The notes beneath the pieces were generated by a model, which saw nothing but the letters and a program-made list of their open reading frames with translations, was not told the origin of the DNA and did no database searches. From Lachnospiraceae bacterium (GTDB lineage: Bacteria > Bacillota > Clostridia > Lachnospirales > Lachnospiraceae), in the NCBI GenBank assembly GCA_024403275.1, contig JAKSSD010000007.1, forward strand, positions 1-58,323: a DNA stretch of 58,323 nt, written 5' to 3'. Below are positions 23,670-32,639 of this stretch, piece after piece; the stretch's first letter is position 1, and the number at the start of each line of letters is the position of its first letter. The translations under genes and the position numbers were made by a program.

Positions 23670-24263
23670 TTATTTAGCTCCTTTTGCAATCATTCCAATA
23701 CTCTTTGGAAGAATAATCCATTCAGCCTGTTCCATTACTCTCTGCTGGAGAATCTTAGGTGTATCACCTTCCATTACCTCAACAGCCTTCTGCATAATAA
23801 TAGGGCCTGTATCTGTTCCTTCATCCACATAATGAACTGTTGCACCAGTAATCTTAACACCTCTCTCAAGAGCTGCTTCATGTACCTTAAGTCCATAGTA
23901 ACCTGTTCCACAGAATGATGGAATCAATGATGGATGAATATTAATAATCTTTCCTCTGTATTCTTTGATAACTATTTCAGGAATAACAACAAGGAATCCA
24001 GCAAGAACGATAAGATCTGCTCCTGAAGCCTTTAATTCAGCAAGAAAAGCCTCATTAAACTGTTCTCTATTCTCATAATCCTTTGGAGATACACATTTAC
24101 CTTTGATACCTGCAAGCTTCGCTCTTTCAAGAGCATAGGCACCAGCATTATTTGAAATAACTTCAACTATTTCTGTGTTCTCAAGTTCTCCTGATTTGAT
24201 AGAATCAATAATGGCCTGTAAATTAGTTCCGCCACCTGATACGCATACTACAACCTTTAGCAT
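23670..24263 (-). CDS. purN: Phosphoribosylglycinamide formyltransferase
   Basis: The 197-residue GAR transformylase uses 10-formyl-tetrahydrofolate for step 3 of purine synthesis. It has the phosphate-binding VCVSGGGTNLQAIIDS, the catalytic IINIHPSLIPSFCGTG (Asn and His) and TVHYVDEGTDTGPII (Asp). The length is normal. Its start overlaps the purM 3' end by 7 bases, and its stop abuts the purD start, so the three genes are translationally coupled. Confidence 0.96.
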   Translation of the reverse strand: MLKVVVCVSGGGTNLQAIIDSIKSGELENTEIVEVISNNAGAYALERAKLAGIKGKCVSPKDYENREQFNEAFLAELKASGADLIVLAGFLVVIPEIVIKEYRGKIINIHPSLIPSFCGTGYYGLKVHEAALERGVKITGATVHYVDEGTDTGPIIMQKAVEVMEGDTPKILQQRVMEQAEWIILPKSIGMIAKGAK

Positions 24264-25282
24264 AAGGTAACTCCTTTTTCGCCTTTATTACATTTACCTA
24301 CAATATATGGTTCCTCGCCTGCTGCCTTAATAGCTGCCATTGTCTTGTCAACATCAGCTGGATCAACAGCGATAATCATACCAAGACCCATGTTAAATGT
24401 ATTGTACATCATTTCATCTGCAATATTGCCTTCCTTCTGGATAAGCTTGAAGATTGCAGGAACTGGGTATGAATCAAGTTTTACTTCTGCGTTGATTCCT
24501 TCTGGAAGCATTCTAGGAATATTCTCATAGAATCCACCACCTGTGATGTGGCTACAAGCCTTAACTGTAACACCACTATCCTTAATGCTCTTAAGAGCCT
24601 TTACATAAATCTTTGTTGGAGCAATAAGTGCTTCACCAAGAGTTGTGCCAAGTTCGTCTCTGTAACGATTAAGGTTATCTGCTGTCATTCTAAATACTTT
24701 TCTTACAAGTGAGAAACCATTTGAATGAACACCGCTTGATGCCATACCAATAAGAACATCTCCGTCCTTTAAGTTCTCTCCTGTGATTAAATCCTTACGA
24801 TCAACTACACCTACAGCGAAACCTGCAAGATCGTATTCATCCTCTGGCATAAGGCCTGGATGCTCTGCTGTTTCACCACCAACAAGTGCACATCCTGACT
24901 GCTTGCAGCCTTCTGCAACACCCTTTACGATTGTAGCGATTTTCTCTGGAATATTCTTTCCACAAGCAATATAGTCAAGGAAGAATAATGGTTCACCACC
25001 TGCGCAAACAACATCATTTACACACATAGCTACAGCATCAATACCAATTGTATCGTGCTTATCAAGAAGGAATGCAAGCTTAACCTTTGTTCCGCATCCA
25101 TCTGTTCCTGACAAAAGAATTGGATCTTCCATATCCTTAATAGATGATAAAGAGAAAGCACCTGAGAAACCACCAATACCGCCTAAAACTTCTGGTCTCA
25201 TTGTTCCCTTAACATATTCTTTCATAAGTTCTACTGACTTATATCCTGCTTCGATATCAACACCTGATGACTTGTAATCCAT
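24257..25282 (-). CDS. purM: Phosphoribosylformylglycinamidine cyclo-ligase
   Basis: The 341-residue AIR synthase closes the imidazole ring in step 5 of purine synthesis. Visible elements are YKSSGVDIEAGYKSVELM, LLSGTDGCGTKVKLAF, the loop DVVCAGGEPLFFLDYIACG, LVGGETAEHPGLM, and GMASSGVHSNGFSLVRKV near the C-terminal half with CSHITGGGFYENIPRML. The length is standard. It lies 14 bases downstream of purE. The order purE-M-N-D lacks purC, purF, purH and purL, which must be elsewhere. Confidence 0.97.
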   Translation of the reverse strand: MDYKSSGVDIEAGYKSVELMKEYVKGTMRPEVLGGIGGFSGAFSLSSIKDMEDPILLSGTDGCGTKVKLAFLLDKHDTIGIDAVAMCVNDVVCAGGEPLFFLDYIACGKNIPEKIATIVKGVAEGCKQSGCALVGGETAEHPGLMPEDEYDLAGFAVGVVDRKDLITGENLKDGDVLIGMASSGVHSNGFSLVRKVFRMTADNLNRYRDELGTTLGEALIAPTKIYVKALKSIKDSGVTVKACSHITGGGFYENIPRMLPEGINAEVKLDSYPVPAIFKLIQKEGNIADEMMYNTFNMGLGMIIAVDPADVDKTMAAIKAAGEEPYIVGKCNKGEKGVTLC

Positions 25283-25296
25283 TTTATTTCTCCTTT

Positions 25297-25797
25297 TTAA
25301 TAATTTTTGTATCCAACTTCCTGAAGTCTTGCATCTTTCTTCTGAACACCCTCTTTTAAAGATGCAGCATAATCCTTAACTTTCTGTAAAAGCTCTGGAT
25401 CTGATGTGGCAAGAATCTTTGCAGCAAGAATTCCTGCGTTAGCACCACCGTTTATAGCTACTGTAGCAACAGGGATACCTGAAGGCATCTGTACTATAGA
25501 GTAAAGTGAATCTTTTCCACCAAGGCTTGTTGTATGCATTGGAATACCAATAACTGGCATTGGGAAAATAGCAGCGCACATACCTGGAAGATGTGCAGCC
25601 ATTCCTGCTCCTGCAATAATAACCTTGAATCCCTTTGACTCTGCGCTCTTTGCATATTCAAAGAATACGTCTGGCTCTCTGTGAGCTGAAATAATTGTCA
25701 TTTCGTATGAAATACCAAACTTGTCCAGCATTTCTGCTGCCTTACTCATGATGGGCATATCTGAATCAGAGCCCATTACAATACCTACCTGTGCCAT
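25297..25797 (-). CDS. purE: N5-carboxyaminoimidazole ribonucleotide mutase
   Basis: The start at 25797 (MAQVGIVMGSDSD) has AAGGAG 7 bases upstream; the longer frame to 25824 overlaps the preceding gene and lacks this site. The 166-residue class I PurE shows GIVMGSDSDMPIM, the substrate loop TIISAHREPDVFF, AGAGMAAHLPGM and MHTTSLGGKDSLYSIVQMP. It moves the carboxyl group from N5-CAIR to CAIR. No purK is seen here. The gap to the upstream lipoprotein gene is only 17 bases, so the operon has no leader of its own. Confidence 0.95.
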   Translation of the reverse strand: MAQVGIVMGSDSDMPIMSKAAEMLDKFGISYEMTIISAHREPDVFFEYAKSAESKGFKVIIAGAGMAAHLPGMCAAIFPMPVIGIPMHTTSLGGKDSLYSIVQMPSGIPVATVAINGGANAGILAAKILATSDPELLQKVKDYAASLKEGVQKKDARLQEVGYKNY

Positions 25798-25814
25798 ATT
25801 TATCTCCTTTAAAT

Positions 25815-27521
25815 TTATTCCCAACCCATATTGTTTATTTCTATCCAGTCAAATATTCCAACGCCATCATACTTAAAAGTGTATGTAGTATCATCATATT
25901 CATATTCAACTGCTACAATATCTTTTCCATTTACCTTAAACAACTGACAGTTACCAATTTCGCCTACTAAGAAGATTTCTGAACCCTTCTCAATTGTATA
26001 TGCTTCATCAGTTGGGTAACAATTACTGTCTGTCTTACATCCATTTACTTCTGTCATTGTTGTGAAAATGCAATAAGGATCAATAGCCTCCTCGTCTGTT
26101 TCACCAAGGAAAAGACCATCTGTAAGTTCAATTGTTCCATCTGCACCTATATAAGCATTTGTAAATGTCCATGTAGGAATATCTGAACAAAATATTACTG
26201 AGCATAATCTAATATTATCTGTATTTCTAAAGTCCTGTAAACCATAAGACTGACCTTCAGAAATTCTTGTCCATTTATTATCTTCGAATGCAAATGTATC
26301 TATTCTCCAGCCTGGATCCCTATTGCCCTGTAAAAGGTAAAGATAATATTTTGAATTCTTTCTTGCTATATAAAGTTCTGGTTCTGCAGCTGAATAAATA
26401 TCAAAATCTCCAGTCTCTAACCAGTTATCTCCCATATTATCACTGAATGAAATATAATCTCTCTCTTCAGTATATGTATCATAATATTCATCATAAATTT
26501 GTCTTGTATAATATCCAAGGCAATGCTTTGTACCCTTATACTCGAAAGGAAAACTCATGCTTTCTCTCAAATGAATAACATAATCTCCACCAGCATTTTC
26601 AAATAACTCATCTCTGTAAAGTCCTGGATTCTCTGCATATGATATATCAACCTGAACACATCCTGATGCATAAGGAGCTATCAAATATGGAGAGAACAAA
26701 AATGTTACACCATCATTTGTTACATAGAAGCCTAAATATCCACCATCAATAATCTCCTGAATATTTGCTCTAAGTTCTTCCTTTGTAGATGAGAAAAACA
26801 TCTCATGATCATCGTATACATTCCAAATCTGGTCAGCAATTGCTGTAGCCACATCAGCATCTTCTTTTACGATATCACCGATTTTAAGCTCTTTTCCTGT
26901 ATTAGAATCATATGTATGTCCGTAATAATATGAAGCTGGATGTGCACCACCTGCATAAGATGATGAGTTATCACTTAATGAGAAAAGCTTATCATCTGCT
27001 CTTGTAACACTTATTTCTGTAATCTCTGACCATGGATAACCTTTATATTCAGGATCAAGTTCAAGCATTGAATTGTAGTATTCCTCCCATGAATCAAGAG
27101 AATTTCCCTTAGCCAGAAGGACTTCTTCAATGCGATTCTTATTCATCTCTTCTATAGCTTCTTTAAGCTTAGGATATTTAGTGTCGTCACCAATATAAAC
27201 AGTACGGAATGGCGCCATAAACTCTTCAATATAATATCCGTCACTTCTTACATACCATTCTGAAAAATCATCATAATAGTAATAATAATCAATCTGACAT
27301 AAATCACCCGATTCATTATCATCTTCTACCAATGTTCCAACAGTGCCAATATCTGGCTTGTTTTCATCATCTGGATTAGTATTGGTGTCATCTATAATTG
27401 TTGCCTGACCAGTTACATTGTTCTTATTACCATCCCCTACATTGCTTCCAAATGTACATGCAGTCATTGTAAGAACTGATGTAAGCGCTATTGCTGTCAG
27501 TAACTTTGATTTTCTAATCAT
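25815..27521 (-). CDS. RsiV-like lipoprotein (DUF3298-type), upstream of purE
   Basis: The start at 27521 has AGAGG 6 bases upstream. The 568-residue protein has a lipoprotein signal peptide with lipobox LTMTAC (C22). A DUF4163/DUF3298-like region (about 60-280) includes SSYAGGAHPASYYYGHTYD and NTGKELKIGDIV, the layout found in RsiV and PdaC-type exported proteins. The rest is a long unassigned beta-rich domain with many Tyr and Asp. RsiV's DUF3298 binds lysozyme in Bacillus; whether this one does is unknown. There is no anti-sigma domain or partner sigma gene. It is a paralogue of the next gene upstream. Confidence 0.75.
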   Translation of the reverse strand: MIRKSKLLTAIALTSVLTMTACTFGSNVGDGNKNNVTGQATIIDDTNTNPDDENKPDIGTVGTLVEDDNESGDLCQIDYYYYYDDFSEWYVRSDGYYIEEFMAPFRTVYIGDDTKYPKLKEAIEEMNKNRIEEVLLAKGNSLDSWEEYYNSMLELDPEYKGYPWSEITEISVTRADDKLFSLSDNSSSYAGGAHPASYYYGHTYDSNTGKELKIGDIVKEDADVATAIADQIWNVYDDHEMFFSSTKEELRANIQEIIDGGYLGFYVTNDGVTFLFSPYLIAPYASGCVQVDISYAENPGLYRDELFENAGGDYVIHLRESMSFPFEYKGTKHCLGYYTRQIYDEYYDTYTEERDYISFSDNMGDNWLETGDFDIYSAAEPELYIARKNSKYYLYLLQGNRDPGWRIDTFAFEDNKWTRISEGQSYGLQDFRNTDNIRLCSVIFCSDIPTWTFTNAYIGADGTIELTDGLFLGETDEEAIDPYCIFTTMTEVNGCKTDSNCYPTDEAYTIEKGSEIFLVGEIGNCQLFKVNGKDIVAVEYEYDDTTYTFKYDGVGIFDWIEINNMGWE

Positions 27522-27570
27522 AATAAACCTCTTATCCCTATTTTCCCTATTTATACTCATAGACTATAGT

Positions 27571-27599
27571 ATTTTACTACATTTCTTTTCTTTTCTCAA
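27571..27599 (-). promoter_or_regulatory. Promoter of the lipoprotein-purEMND unit
   Basis: TTGAGA (27594-27599) and TAAAAT (27571-27576) are spaced by 17 bases on the minus strand, each one mismatch from consensus. It lies 50 bases before the lipoprotein ATG and after the terminator of the paralogous gene. Confidence 0.7.
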
Positions 27600-27610
27600 G
27601 ATTAACTATA

Positions 27611-27644
27611 AAAAGGAAACGATTGCAATTAATCGTTTCCTTTT
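27611..27644 (-). terminator. Terminator between the two lipoprotein genes
   Basis: AAAAGGAAACGATT (27611-27624) pairs perfectly with AATCGTTTCCTTTT (27631-27644) around a 6-base loop. The minus strand continues into TTATAG. It ends the upstream lipoprotein transcript. Confidence 0.85.
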
Positions 27645-27665
27645 ATCATTAGCATTTGCCAAATA

Positions 27666-29258
27666 TTACCAAATTTCCACTACTTCAAGATATTCATAGT
27701 AATCATAATCAATTAAACTCAAAACATACTGATTACCATCTTCATCAACAAAGATAATTTTATCTGAAATACTGTCATAATACTGAGGAGTAAGCTTTGT
27801 ACCCACCTCTAACACTGAACCTTCTGTTGACATACGGTCAAAGTCTGTTATCTTGTCGATTTGCATTTCTTTTTTAACTTCATAATAACACCAGTCGCAC
27901 TCAAATTCTAAATAATCATATGGGCTAATCACACCTATATCATTAATAAAGCAATTGCCTCTTGCGCTAATATAAGTTAAGCAATCAATATTCATCCATA
28001 ATTCAATATTAGCTAAATCTAACATTGAGATAATAGAACCGTACTGGATATCCCATAAATCTACATTTTCTCCATCGAAACAGAATGTATAGAATGTATC
28101 CAAACAGTCATAGTTGCTAATCTGATAATAAATATATGTATTATCCCCAATAGTAACCATGTATACCTGTGGACACTCCAAAGATGGACAGTCATAAGAG
28201 TATTCATTCATGAAATCACTTCCTGAAATGAAATTAACATCTCTATACGCAAACTCTGCATACCTGTCTATATTAATCCACATATATAATGCGTTTCCAT
28301 TAATATTATACTCATGATTTGGAATCATCTCCTGTGTGTAGAAGCCACCATAATTAGTAAAATATTTATCTGCGAATTTGTAATCAGAATCTTTATAATC
28401 GATTACAACCTCAAATGACCCTGCTGCCCTTGGTGTACCAAGTGAATATACGTTGAAATAAATCACAAGGCCAGTATTAGTAATATTGAAATTGAATTTA
28501 TCTGTTTCTTCCATGAAGTTTTCTTCAATGCGACCTTTAATATCATCAACGCTTAAGCCGTAAGTTCCTTCTGGATAATTTGCTGAAAGATATTCTGCTA
28601 AATTCTCTACGAATTTATCATCTACTGTAACAACATCCTCAAGTTTAATTTCTTCACCTGTTGTTATATCATAATTATGACCATATGAAAGAACATCAAA
28701 CATTGTTCCTCCATAGTAAGATTCATTAATTGTTACAAAGGAAAGAACCTCTTTGTCTCCTCGAACTAAATAATCTATAGATTCATCATATGTTCCTTCT
28801 TCAAAATAAACTTCTTCAGGCTGATTTTCCACGAAATAATCATGAATTGCCTCAAGCTGCTTATTTACATCCTTATGATATTCATCCAAAGCCTTTGTCA
28901 AAGGAGCAAATTCATCCATCATGCTCTGATCATAATCAAGAAAAATGGAATTATAAGAAACTCTTGATAGTAAAGAATCACCTTCTCCATAAACATCATT
29001 ACTAATCTTTCCCTTGTAATATTTAGGAGTAACTGATATTTCTTTTATATCTTCTGCGCCTGTCTGTGTATTATCCTTGTCTTTATCATTATCTTTGTCT
29101 GTTTCAACATCCACATCATCTTTAGGCTTAACCTCATCAATAGTGGCAACAGTACTAATTGGCTTATTCACCTCTGTCTCACCACCAAATGTACAAGCTG
29201 TCATTGATGCAAGAAGAGTTACTGTTAAACCCATTGTTAAAAATTTCTTCAAATTCAT
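27666..29258 (-). CDS. RsiV-like lipoprotein, paralogue
   Basis: The start at 29258 (MNLKKFLTMG) has AGGGG 5 bases upstream. The 530-residue protein has lipobox LASMTAC (C22), followed by TFGG, exactly as in its neighbour (TACTFG). An Asp/Lys-rich linker precedes a DUF3298-like region with ESYYGGTMFDVLSYGHNYD and TTGEEIKLEDVV. The usual GGAHP motif is here GGTMF. The C-terminal half is Tyr- and Cys-containing and unassigned. It is probably a surface lipoprotein produced by duplication. It is monocistronic between the direct repeats upstream (29293-29345) and its own terminator. Confidence 0.73.
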   Translation of the reverse strand: MNLKKFLTMGLTVTLLASMTACTFGGETEVNKPISTVATIDEVKPKDDVDVETDKDNDKDKDNTQTGAEDIKEISVTPKYYKGKISNDVYGEGDSLLSRVSYNSIFLDYDQSMMDEFAPLTKALDEYHKDVNKQLEAIHDYFVENQPEEVYFEEGTYDESIDYLVRGDKEVLSFVTINESYYGGTMFDVLSYGHNYDITTGEEIKLEDVVTVDDKFVENLAEYLSANYPEGTYGLSVDDIKGRIEENFMEETDKFNFNITNTGLVIYFNVYSLGTPRAAGSFEVVIDYKDSDYKFADKYFTNYGGFYTQEMIPNHEYNINGNALYMWINIDRYAEFAYRDVNFISGSDFMNEYSYDCPSLECPQVYMVTIGDNTYIYYQISNYDCLDTFYTFCFDGENVDLWDIQYGSIISMLDLANIELWMNIDCLTYISARGNCFINDIGVISPYDYLEFECDWCYYEVKKEMQIDKITDFDRMSTEGSVLEVGTKLTPQYYDSISDKIIFVDEDGNQYVLSLIDYDYYEYLEVVEIW

Positions 29259-29292
29259 ATTTTCCCCTTTCGAAAAACACATCCATTAAATT

Positions 29293-29345
29293 CGGATAAT
29301 CTTATAACAAATCCATATAAACACGGACAATTTTATAACAAATCC
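29293..29345. repeat. Two 22-base direct repeats upstream of the lipoprotein gene
   Basis: CGGATAATCTTATAACAAAT-CC (29293-29314) recurs as CGGACAATTTTATAACAAAT-CC (29324-29345), 31 bases apart (about three helical turns), with 20 of 22 positions identical. They lie 35-87 bases before the start codon, where the promoter should be, and may be operator or promoter duplicates. Confidence 0.55.
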
Positions 29346-29382
29346 TAAATATGTACAAGTTTTACTTTAGTTAACTTAACAA

Positions 29383-29415
29383 AAAATCCCCTCATCCGTT
29401 AAGATGAGGAGATTT
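29383..29415 (-). terminator. htpG terminator
   Basis: On the minus strand AAATC-T-CCTCATC and GATGAGG-G-GATTT form a stem with one mismatch and a 6-base loop, followed directly by a T run. It is 14 bases after the htpG stop codon. Confidence 0.85.
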
Positions 29416-29429
29416 CACTTGGTTTAAAT

Positions 29430-31445
29430 TTATTTTGCAAGAATCATCATAATCTTGTTAGAACGATTAACAAACTTTGTCATCTCTTCCGGTGAGAGTG
29501 GACCATGCTGAATGAGTGCAAGATCGAATAACTGCTCACAGATAAGATTTACATTCTCACCTTCCTTATTCTCAAGAAGGAACTGAACAAGCTTATTATT
29601 AGCATTAAGAACCAATGTGAGGCCTTCCTTGCTAAACTCATCAATACCCATTCCGCTTGCATACATTCTCATCATTTCCTGCATTCTTCTTGTTTCTCCT
29701 GACATAGTCATCATTGATGAGATATCTTTATTTGTAAGTTTTTCAAGCTTAATTCCAATATTATCTTTCTTTACAATCTTCTTAAATAAGCTTTCAAGCT
29801 CTTTCTCTTTAGCTTTGAGCTCTTCCTGAGTCTTAGCTGAAGTCTTAGCCTTAAGTGCATCTGATAAATCTTCATCAATTCTCTTGAAGCTTACGCCCTG
29901 ATTCTTCATTTCAAGCTGATTGATAAATGGCATATCAATATTGTCTGGAAGAACAATTGCATCCATCTTAGCTTTCTTAAACATTGCTACATACTGGCTC
30001 TGTTCTACAAGATCTGTGGCGAAGTAAATAATCTTTTCCTTCTTCTCTTCAGCTTCTGTATTCTCTTCTACAATTTCTTCAACTTCAACTGGATTGCCAT
30101 CTTCATCTACTGCTGTATCAATAGGTTTTGTCTCAAGGCACTCTGGAAGTGTCATGTAGTTACCATCAAGATTCTTAAAGAGAATGTAATCATTCATCTT
30201 CTCACAGAACTTGTCATCCTTTAAGCAGCCATATTTGATAAATGGAGCGATATCATCCCAGTATTTCTCGTAATTTTCCTTATCTGTCTTGCAAAGACCT
30301 GATAACTTATCTGCAACCTTCTTAGTAATATAATCACTGATTTTCTTAACAAATCCATCATTCTGAAGTGCAGAACGTGATACGTTAAGTGGAAGGTCTG
30401 GACAGTCAATTACACCCTTTAATAAGAGAAGGAATTCTGGAATAACCTCCTTGATGTTATCTGCGATAAATACCTGATTATTATAAAGCTTGATTGTTCC
30501 CTCAATAGCATCATACTGCATGTTAATCTTAGGGAAGTAAAGAATACCCTTTAAGTTAAATGGATAATCCATATTAAGGTGAATCCAGAAAAGTGGCTCC
30601 TTATAATCGTTAAATACCTTACGATAGAATGCAAGATAATCTTCCTTCTCACATTCTGCTGGATTCTTCATCCAAAGAGGATGTGGATCATTAAGAAGTT
30701 CTGGTCTCTTAACGATTTTTACCTTTTCTTCTTCTCCCTCCTTCTTCTCAAGCTCCTCAACAACTACATCACTTTCAAGCTTCTCACTCGCATTGATTGT
30801 CTGAGTCTCTTTAGTGTTAAGCTTTGAAATATAAATCTCTGTAGGCATAAAAGAACAATACTTCTTGATAATTTCTTTCGCACGATATTCATTACAGAAT
30901 TCAAGGCACTCTTCATTTAAATAAAGAGTAATCTTTGTTCCAACATCTTCCTTGTCAGAATCCTCCATTGTAAATTCTGTACCGCCATCACACTCCCAAT
31001 GAACTGCTTTAGCACCTTCTTTATAAGAAAGTGTATCAATTGTAACCTTGCTTGCTACCATAAATGCAGAGTAGAAGCCAAGACCAAAATGACCAATAAT
31101 CTGATCATCATTTGCCTTATCCTTATATTTTTCAATGAAATCAGTAGCACCTGAAAAAGCGATCTGATTGATGTATTCTTCTACTTCATCTGCTGTCATA
31201 CCAAGACCGTTATCAATAAATGTAAGTGTCTTGTTTTCAGGATCAACTACTACATCAACCCTTTCCTTAAATCCATCTGGAAGTGTATATTCTCCCATCA
31301 TATCAAGCTTCTTAAGTTTAGTAATTGCATCGCAGCCATTTGATATAAGTTCACGCATAAAAATATCGTGATCTGAATATAACCACTTTTTGATAATTGG
31401 GAAAATATTCTCTGAATTAATTGATAATGAACCTTTTTTTGCCAT
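29430..31445 (-). CDS. htpG: Chaperone HtpG (Hsp90)
   Basis: The 671-residue Hsp90 has the GHKL ATPase N-domain with E32, N36 and D39 in MRELISNGCDAI, LTFIDNGLGMTADEV, and the lid GHFGLGFYSAFMVA. The middle domain carries the catalytic-Arg region NVSRSALQNDGFVKKI. The C-terminal dimerisation domain ends in FVNRSNKIMMILAK. Charged insertions (about 225-240, KKEGEEEKVK, and about 455-475, EIVEENTEAEEKKE) make it longer than the E. coli protein. A CIRCE element and a good promoter lie upstream, so HrcA heat-shock control is likely. A terminator follows. Confidence 0.96.
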   Translation of the reverse strand: MAKKGSLSINSENIFPIIKKWLYSDHDIFMRELISNGCDAITKLKKLDMMGEYTLPDGFKERVDVVVDPENKTLTFIDNGLGMTADEVEEYINQIAFSGATDFIEKYKDKANDDQIIGHFGLGFYSAFMVASKVTIDTLSYKEGAKAVHWECDGGTEFTMEDSDKEDVGTKITLYLNEECLEFCNEYRAKEIIKKYCSFMPTEIYISKLNTKETQTINASEKLESDVVVEELEKKEGEEEKVKIVKRPELLNDPHPLWMKNPAECEKEDYLAFYRKVFNDYKEPLFWIHLNMDYPFNLKGILYFPKINMQYDAIEGTIKLYNNQVFIADNIKEVIPEFLLLLKGVIDCPDLPLNVSRSALQNDGFVKKISDYITKKVADKLSGLCKTDKENYEKYWDDIAPFIKYGCLKDDKFCEKMNDYILFKNLDGNYMTLPECLETKPIDTAVDEDGNPVEVEEIVEENTEAEEKKEKIIYFATDLVEQSQYVAMFKKAKMDAIVLPDNIDMPFINQLEMKNQGVSFKRIDEDLSDALKAKTSAKTQEELKAKEKELESLFKKIVKKDNIGIKLEKLTNKDISSMMTMSGETRRMQEMMRMYASGMGIDEFSKEGLTLVLNANNKLVQFLLENKEGENVNLICEQLFDLALIQHGPLSPEEMTKFVNRSNKIMMILAK

Positions 31446-31500
31446 TTAAATCACCTCTCTATAATCTGCGCAAATGCGTTGTTTTTAATCTACATTTACA

Positions 31501-31528
31501 ATTATAAGTCATTAATATTAAAAGTCAA
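31501..31528 (-). promoter_or_regulatory. htpG promoter
   Basis: TTGACT (31523-31528) and a perfect TATAAT (31501-31506) are spaced by 16 bases on the minus strand, giving a start about 50 bases before the htpG ATG. Confidence 0.8.
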
Positions 31529-31535
31529 TAAAAAA

Positions 31536-31562
31536 TTAGCACTCATTTGAATTGAGTGCTAA
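31536..31562. promoter_or_regulatory. CIRCE element (HrcA operator), also terminator-like
   Basis: TTAGCACTC (31536-31544), nine bases, then GAGTGCTAA (31554-31562) match the CIRCE consensus exactly. The element lies 7 bp upstream of the htpG -35 box. It starts 3 bases after the stop codon of the parvulin gene and is followed on the minus strand by T6, so the same palindrome could end that transcript. HrcA binding is established for this consensus; the dual use is inference. Confidence 0.93.
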
Positions 31563-31565
31563 TAA

Positions 31566-32618
31566 TTATTTACCCTTTATCATAATTTCTGTATAAATAT
31601 CAAAAAACTGGTTCGTTGTTATCGCTTCTTCATGACTGATTGTAAGCTTGCCCCACTCTTTTTCATTTAAATTTCCAACGAGAGTTGAGAGAAATTCCTG
31701 ATATTTTTCTTCAAAGGCTTTATTCTTGGCTTCTTTGATAATTGCCTCTCTGTTAGCCTCTGTTTCTTTTCTTTCATAAGTGCTTATACACTTAATGATA
31801 TAGAAGCCATCCGGAGTAGTAACTACATTACTTATTTCTCCCTCTTCAAGGCTGAACGCTGAATTTTCATAGCTCTCTGGCATCTCACCTCTTCTATAAG
31901 TATGAGTACTTGTGGAATCCTCATTATAGCTTACGCAAAGACTCTCGAAATCCCTATTGGTCACAGCCTCATCTCTTATTTCCTGAGCTCTTTCTCTGGC
32001 TTCTCTTTTGGCACTTTCAGAATAATCTGTCAGCTTTCCATCTGTACCCTCATGATATGTCTTAATGAAAATATGTTCTACAGTAACACTTCTTGCATCA
32101 TCATCACTGATTTCAAGATTTACCTCATCAACGATTGAATTGTAGACCTTCTCAGCTACGGCATATTCATAATACATATTATAAATCAAATCCTCATTAA
32201 CATTTAACGCCTTAATTTCATCCTTGCTAAGAGTTTTGATATAAGCCTTTGAAGCCTTTTTAACTGATTTCTTCTCATCTGATGTCAAGGAAACCTTTTC
32301 CTGCTTGGCCATGAGATTCAAAACCTTAATTCTTGAAACCTTGGCAAGAACAGTATCCTTAAATGCCTCTTCAATTGTCTTATCTCCTGCCGAAGTATTC
32401 CAGATTTCAGAACCATAAATATCTTCGTAATTATTAGCCATATTGGTAAGATAAATATTCATCTCATCCCTGTTGCAGGAAATATTATTAATCTTAAATA
32501 TTTCTCCTTCTGCGAAGCCGCCAGTTACAACTACGGTCTTTCCACATCCTGTAAGTAACGTCACGGAAAGCATTGCAGTAAGTAGAACACTTAAAATTCT
32601 TTTGAACTTCATCATCAT
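31566..32618 (-). CDS. Parvulin-type peptidyl-prolyl isomerase lipoprotein (PrsA/SurA-like)
   Basis: The 350-residue exported foldase has a lipobox LLTGC (C25). A SurA-N-like helical region follows (about 40-165), then a parvulin rotamase domain (about 170-280). The domain shows VEHIFIKTYHEGTDGK, ESLCVSYNEDSTSTHTYRRGEMP, FSLEEGEISNVVTTPDGFYIIKCIS. In the family such proteins help fold secreted proteins outside the membrane. Three ATGs occur in a row; the first has AAAGGG 7 bases upstream. It follows glyA across a hairpin only about 21 bases before its start, so co-transcription with glyA is possible. Confidence 0.88.
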   Translation of the reverse strand: MMMKFKRILSVLLTAMLSVTLLTGCGKTVVVTGGFAEGEIFKINNISCNRDEMNIYLTNMANNYEDIYGSEIWNTSAGDKTIEEAFKDTVLAKVSRIKVLNLMAKQEKVSLTSDEKKSVKKASKAYIKTLSKDEIKALNVNEDLIYNMYYEYAVAEKVYNSIVDEVNLEISDDDARSVTVEHIFIKTYHEGTDGKLTDYSESAKREARERAQEIRDEAVTNRDFESLCVSYNEDSTSTHTYRRGEMPESYENSAFSLEEGEISNVVTTPDGFYIIKCISTYERKETEANREAIIKEAKNKAFEEKYQEFLSTLVGNLNEKEWGKLTISHEEAITTNQFFDIYTEIMIKGK

Positions 32619-32639
32619 AATTCTACCCTTTTATCAAAT

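Noticed and set aside
25798-25860. Purine riboswitch or PurR box before purE
   Set aside because: Only 17 bases lie between the preceding stop codon and purE, too short, and no matching motif is visible.
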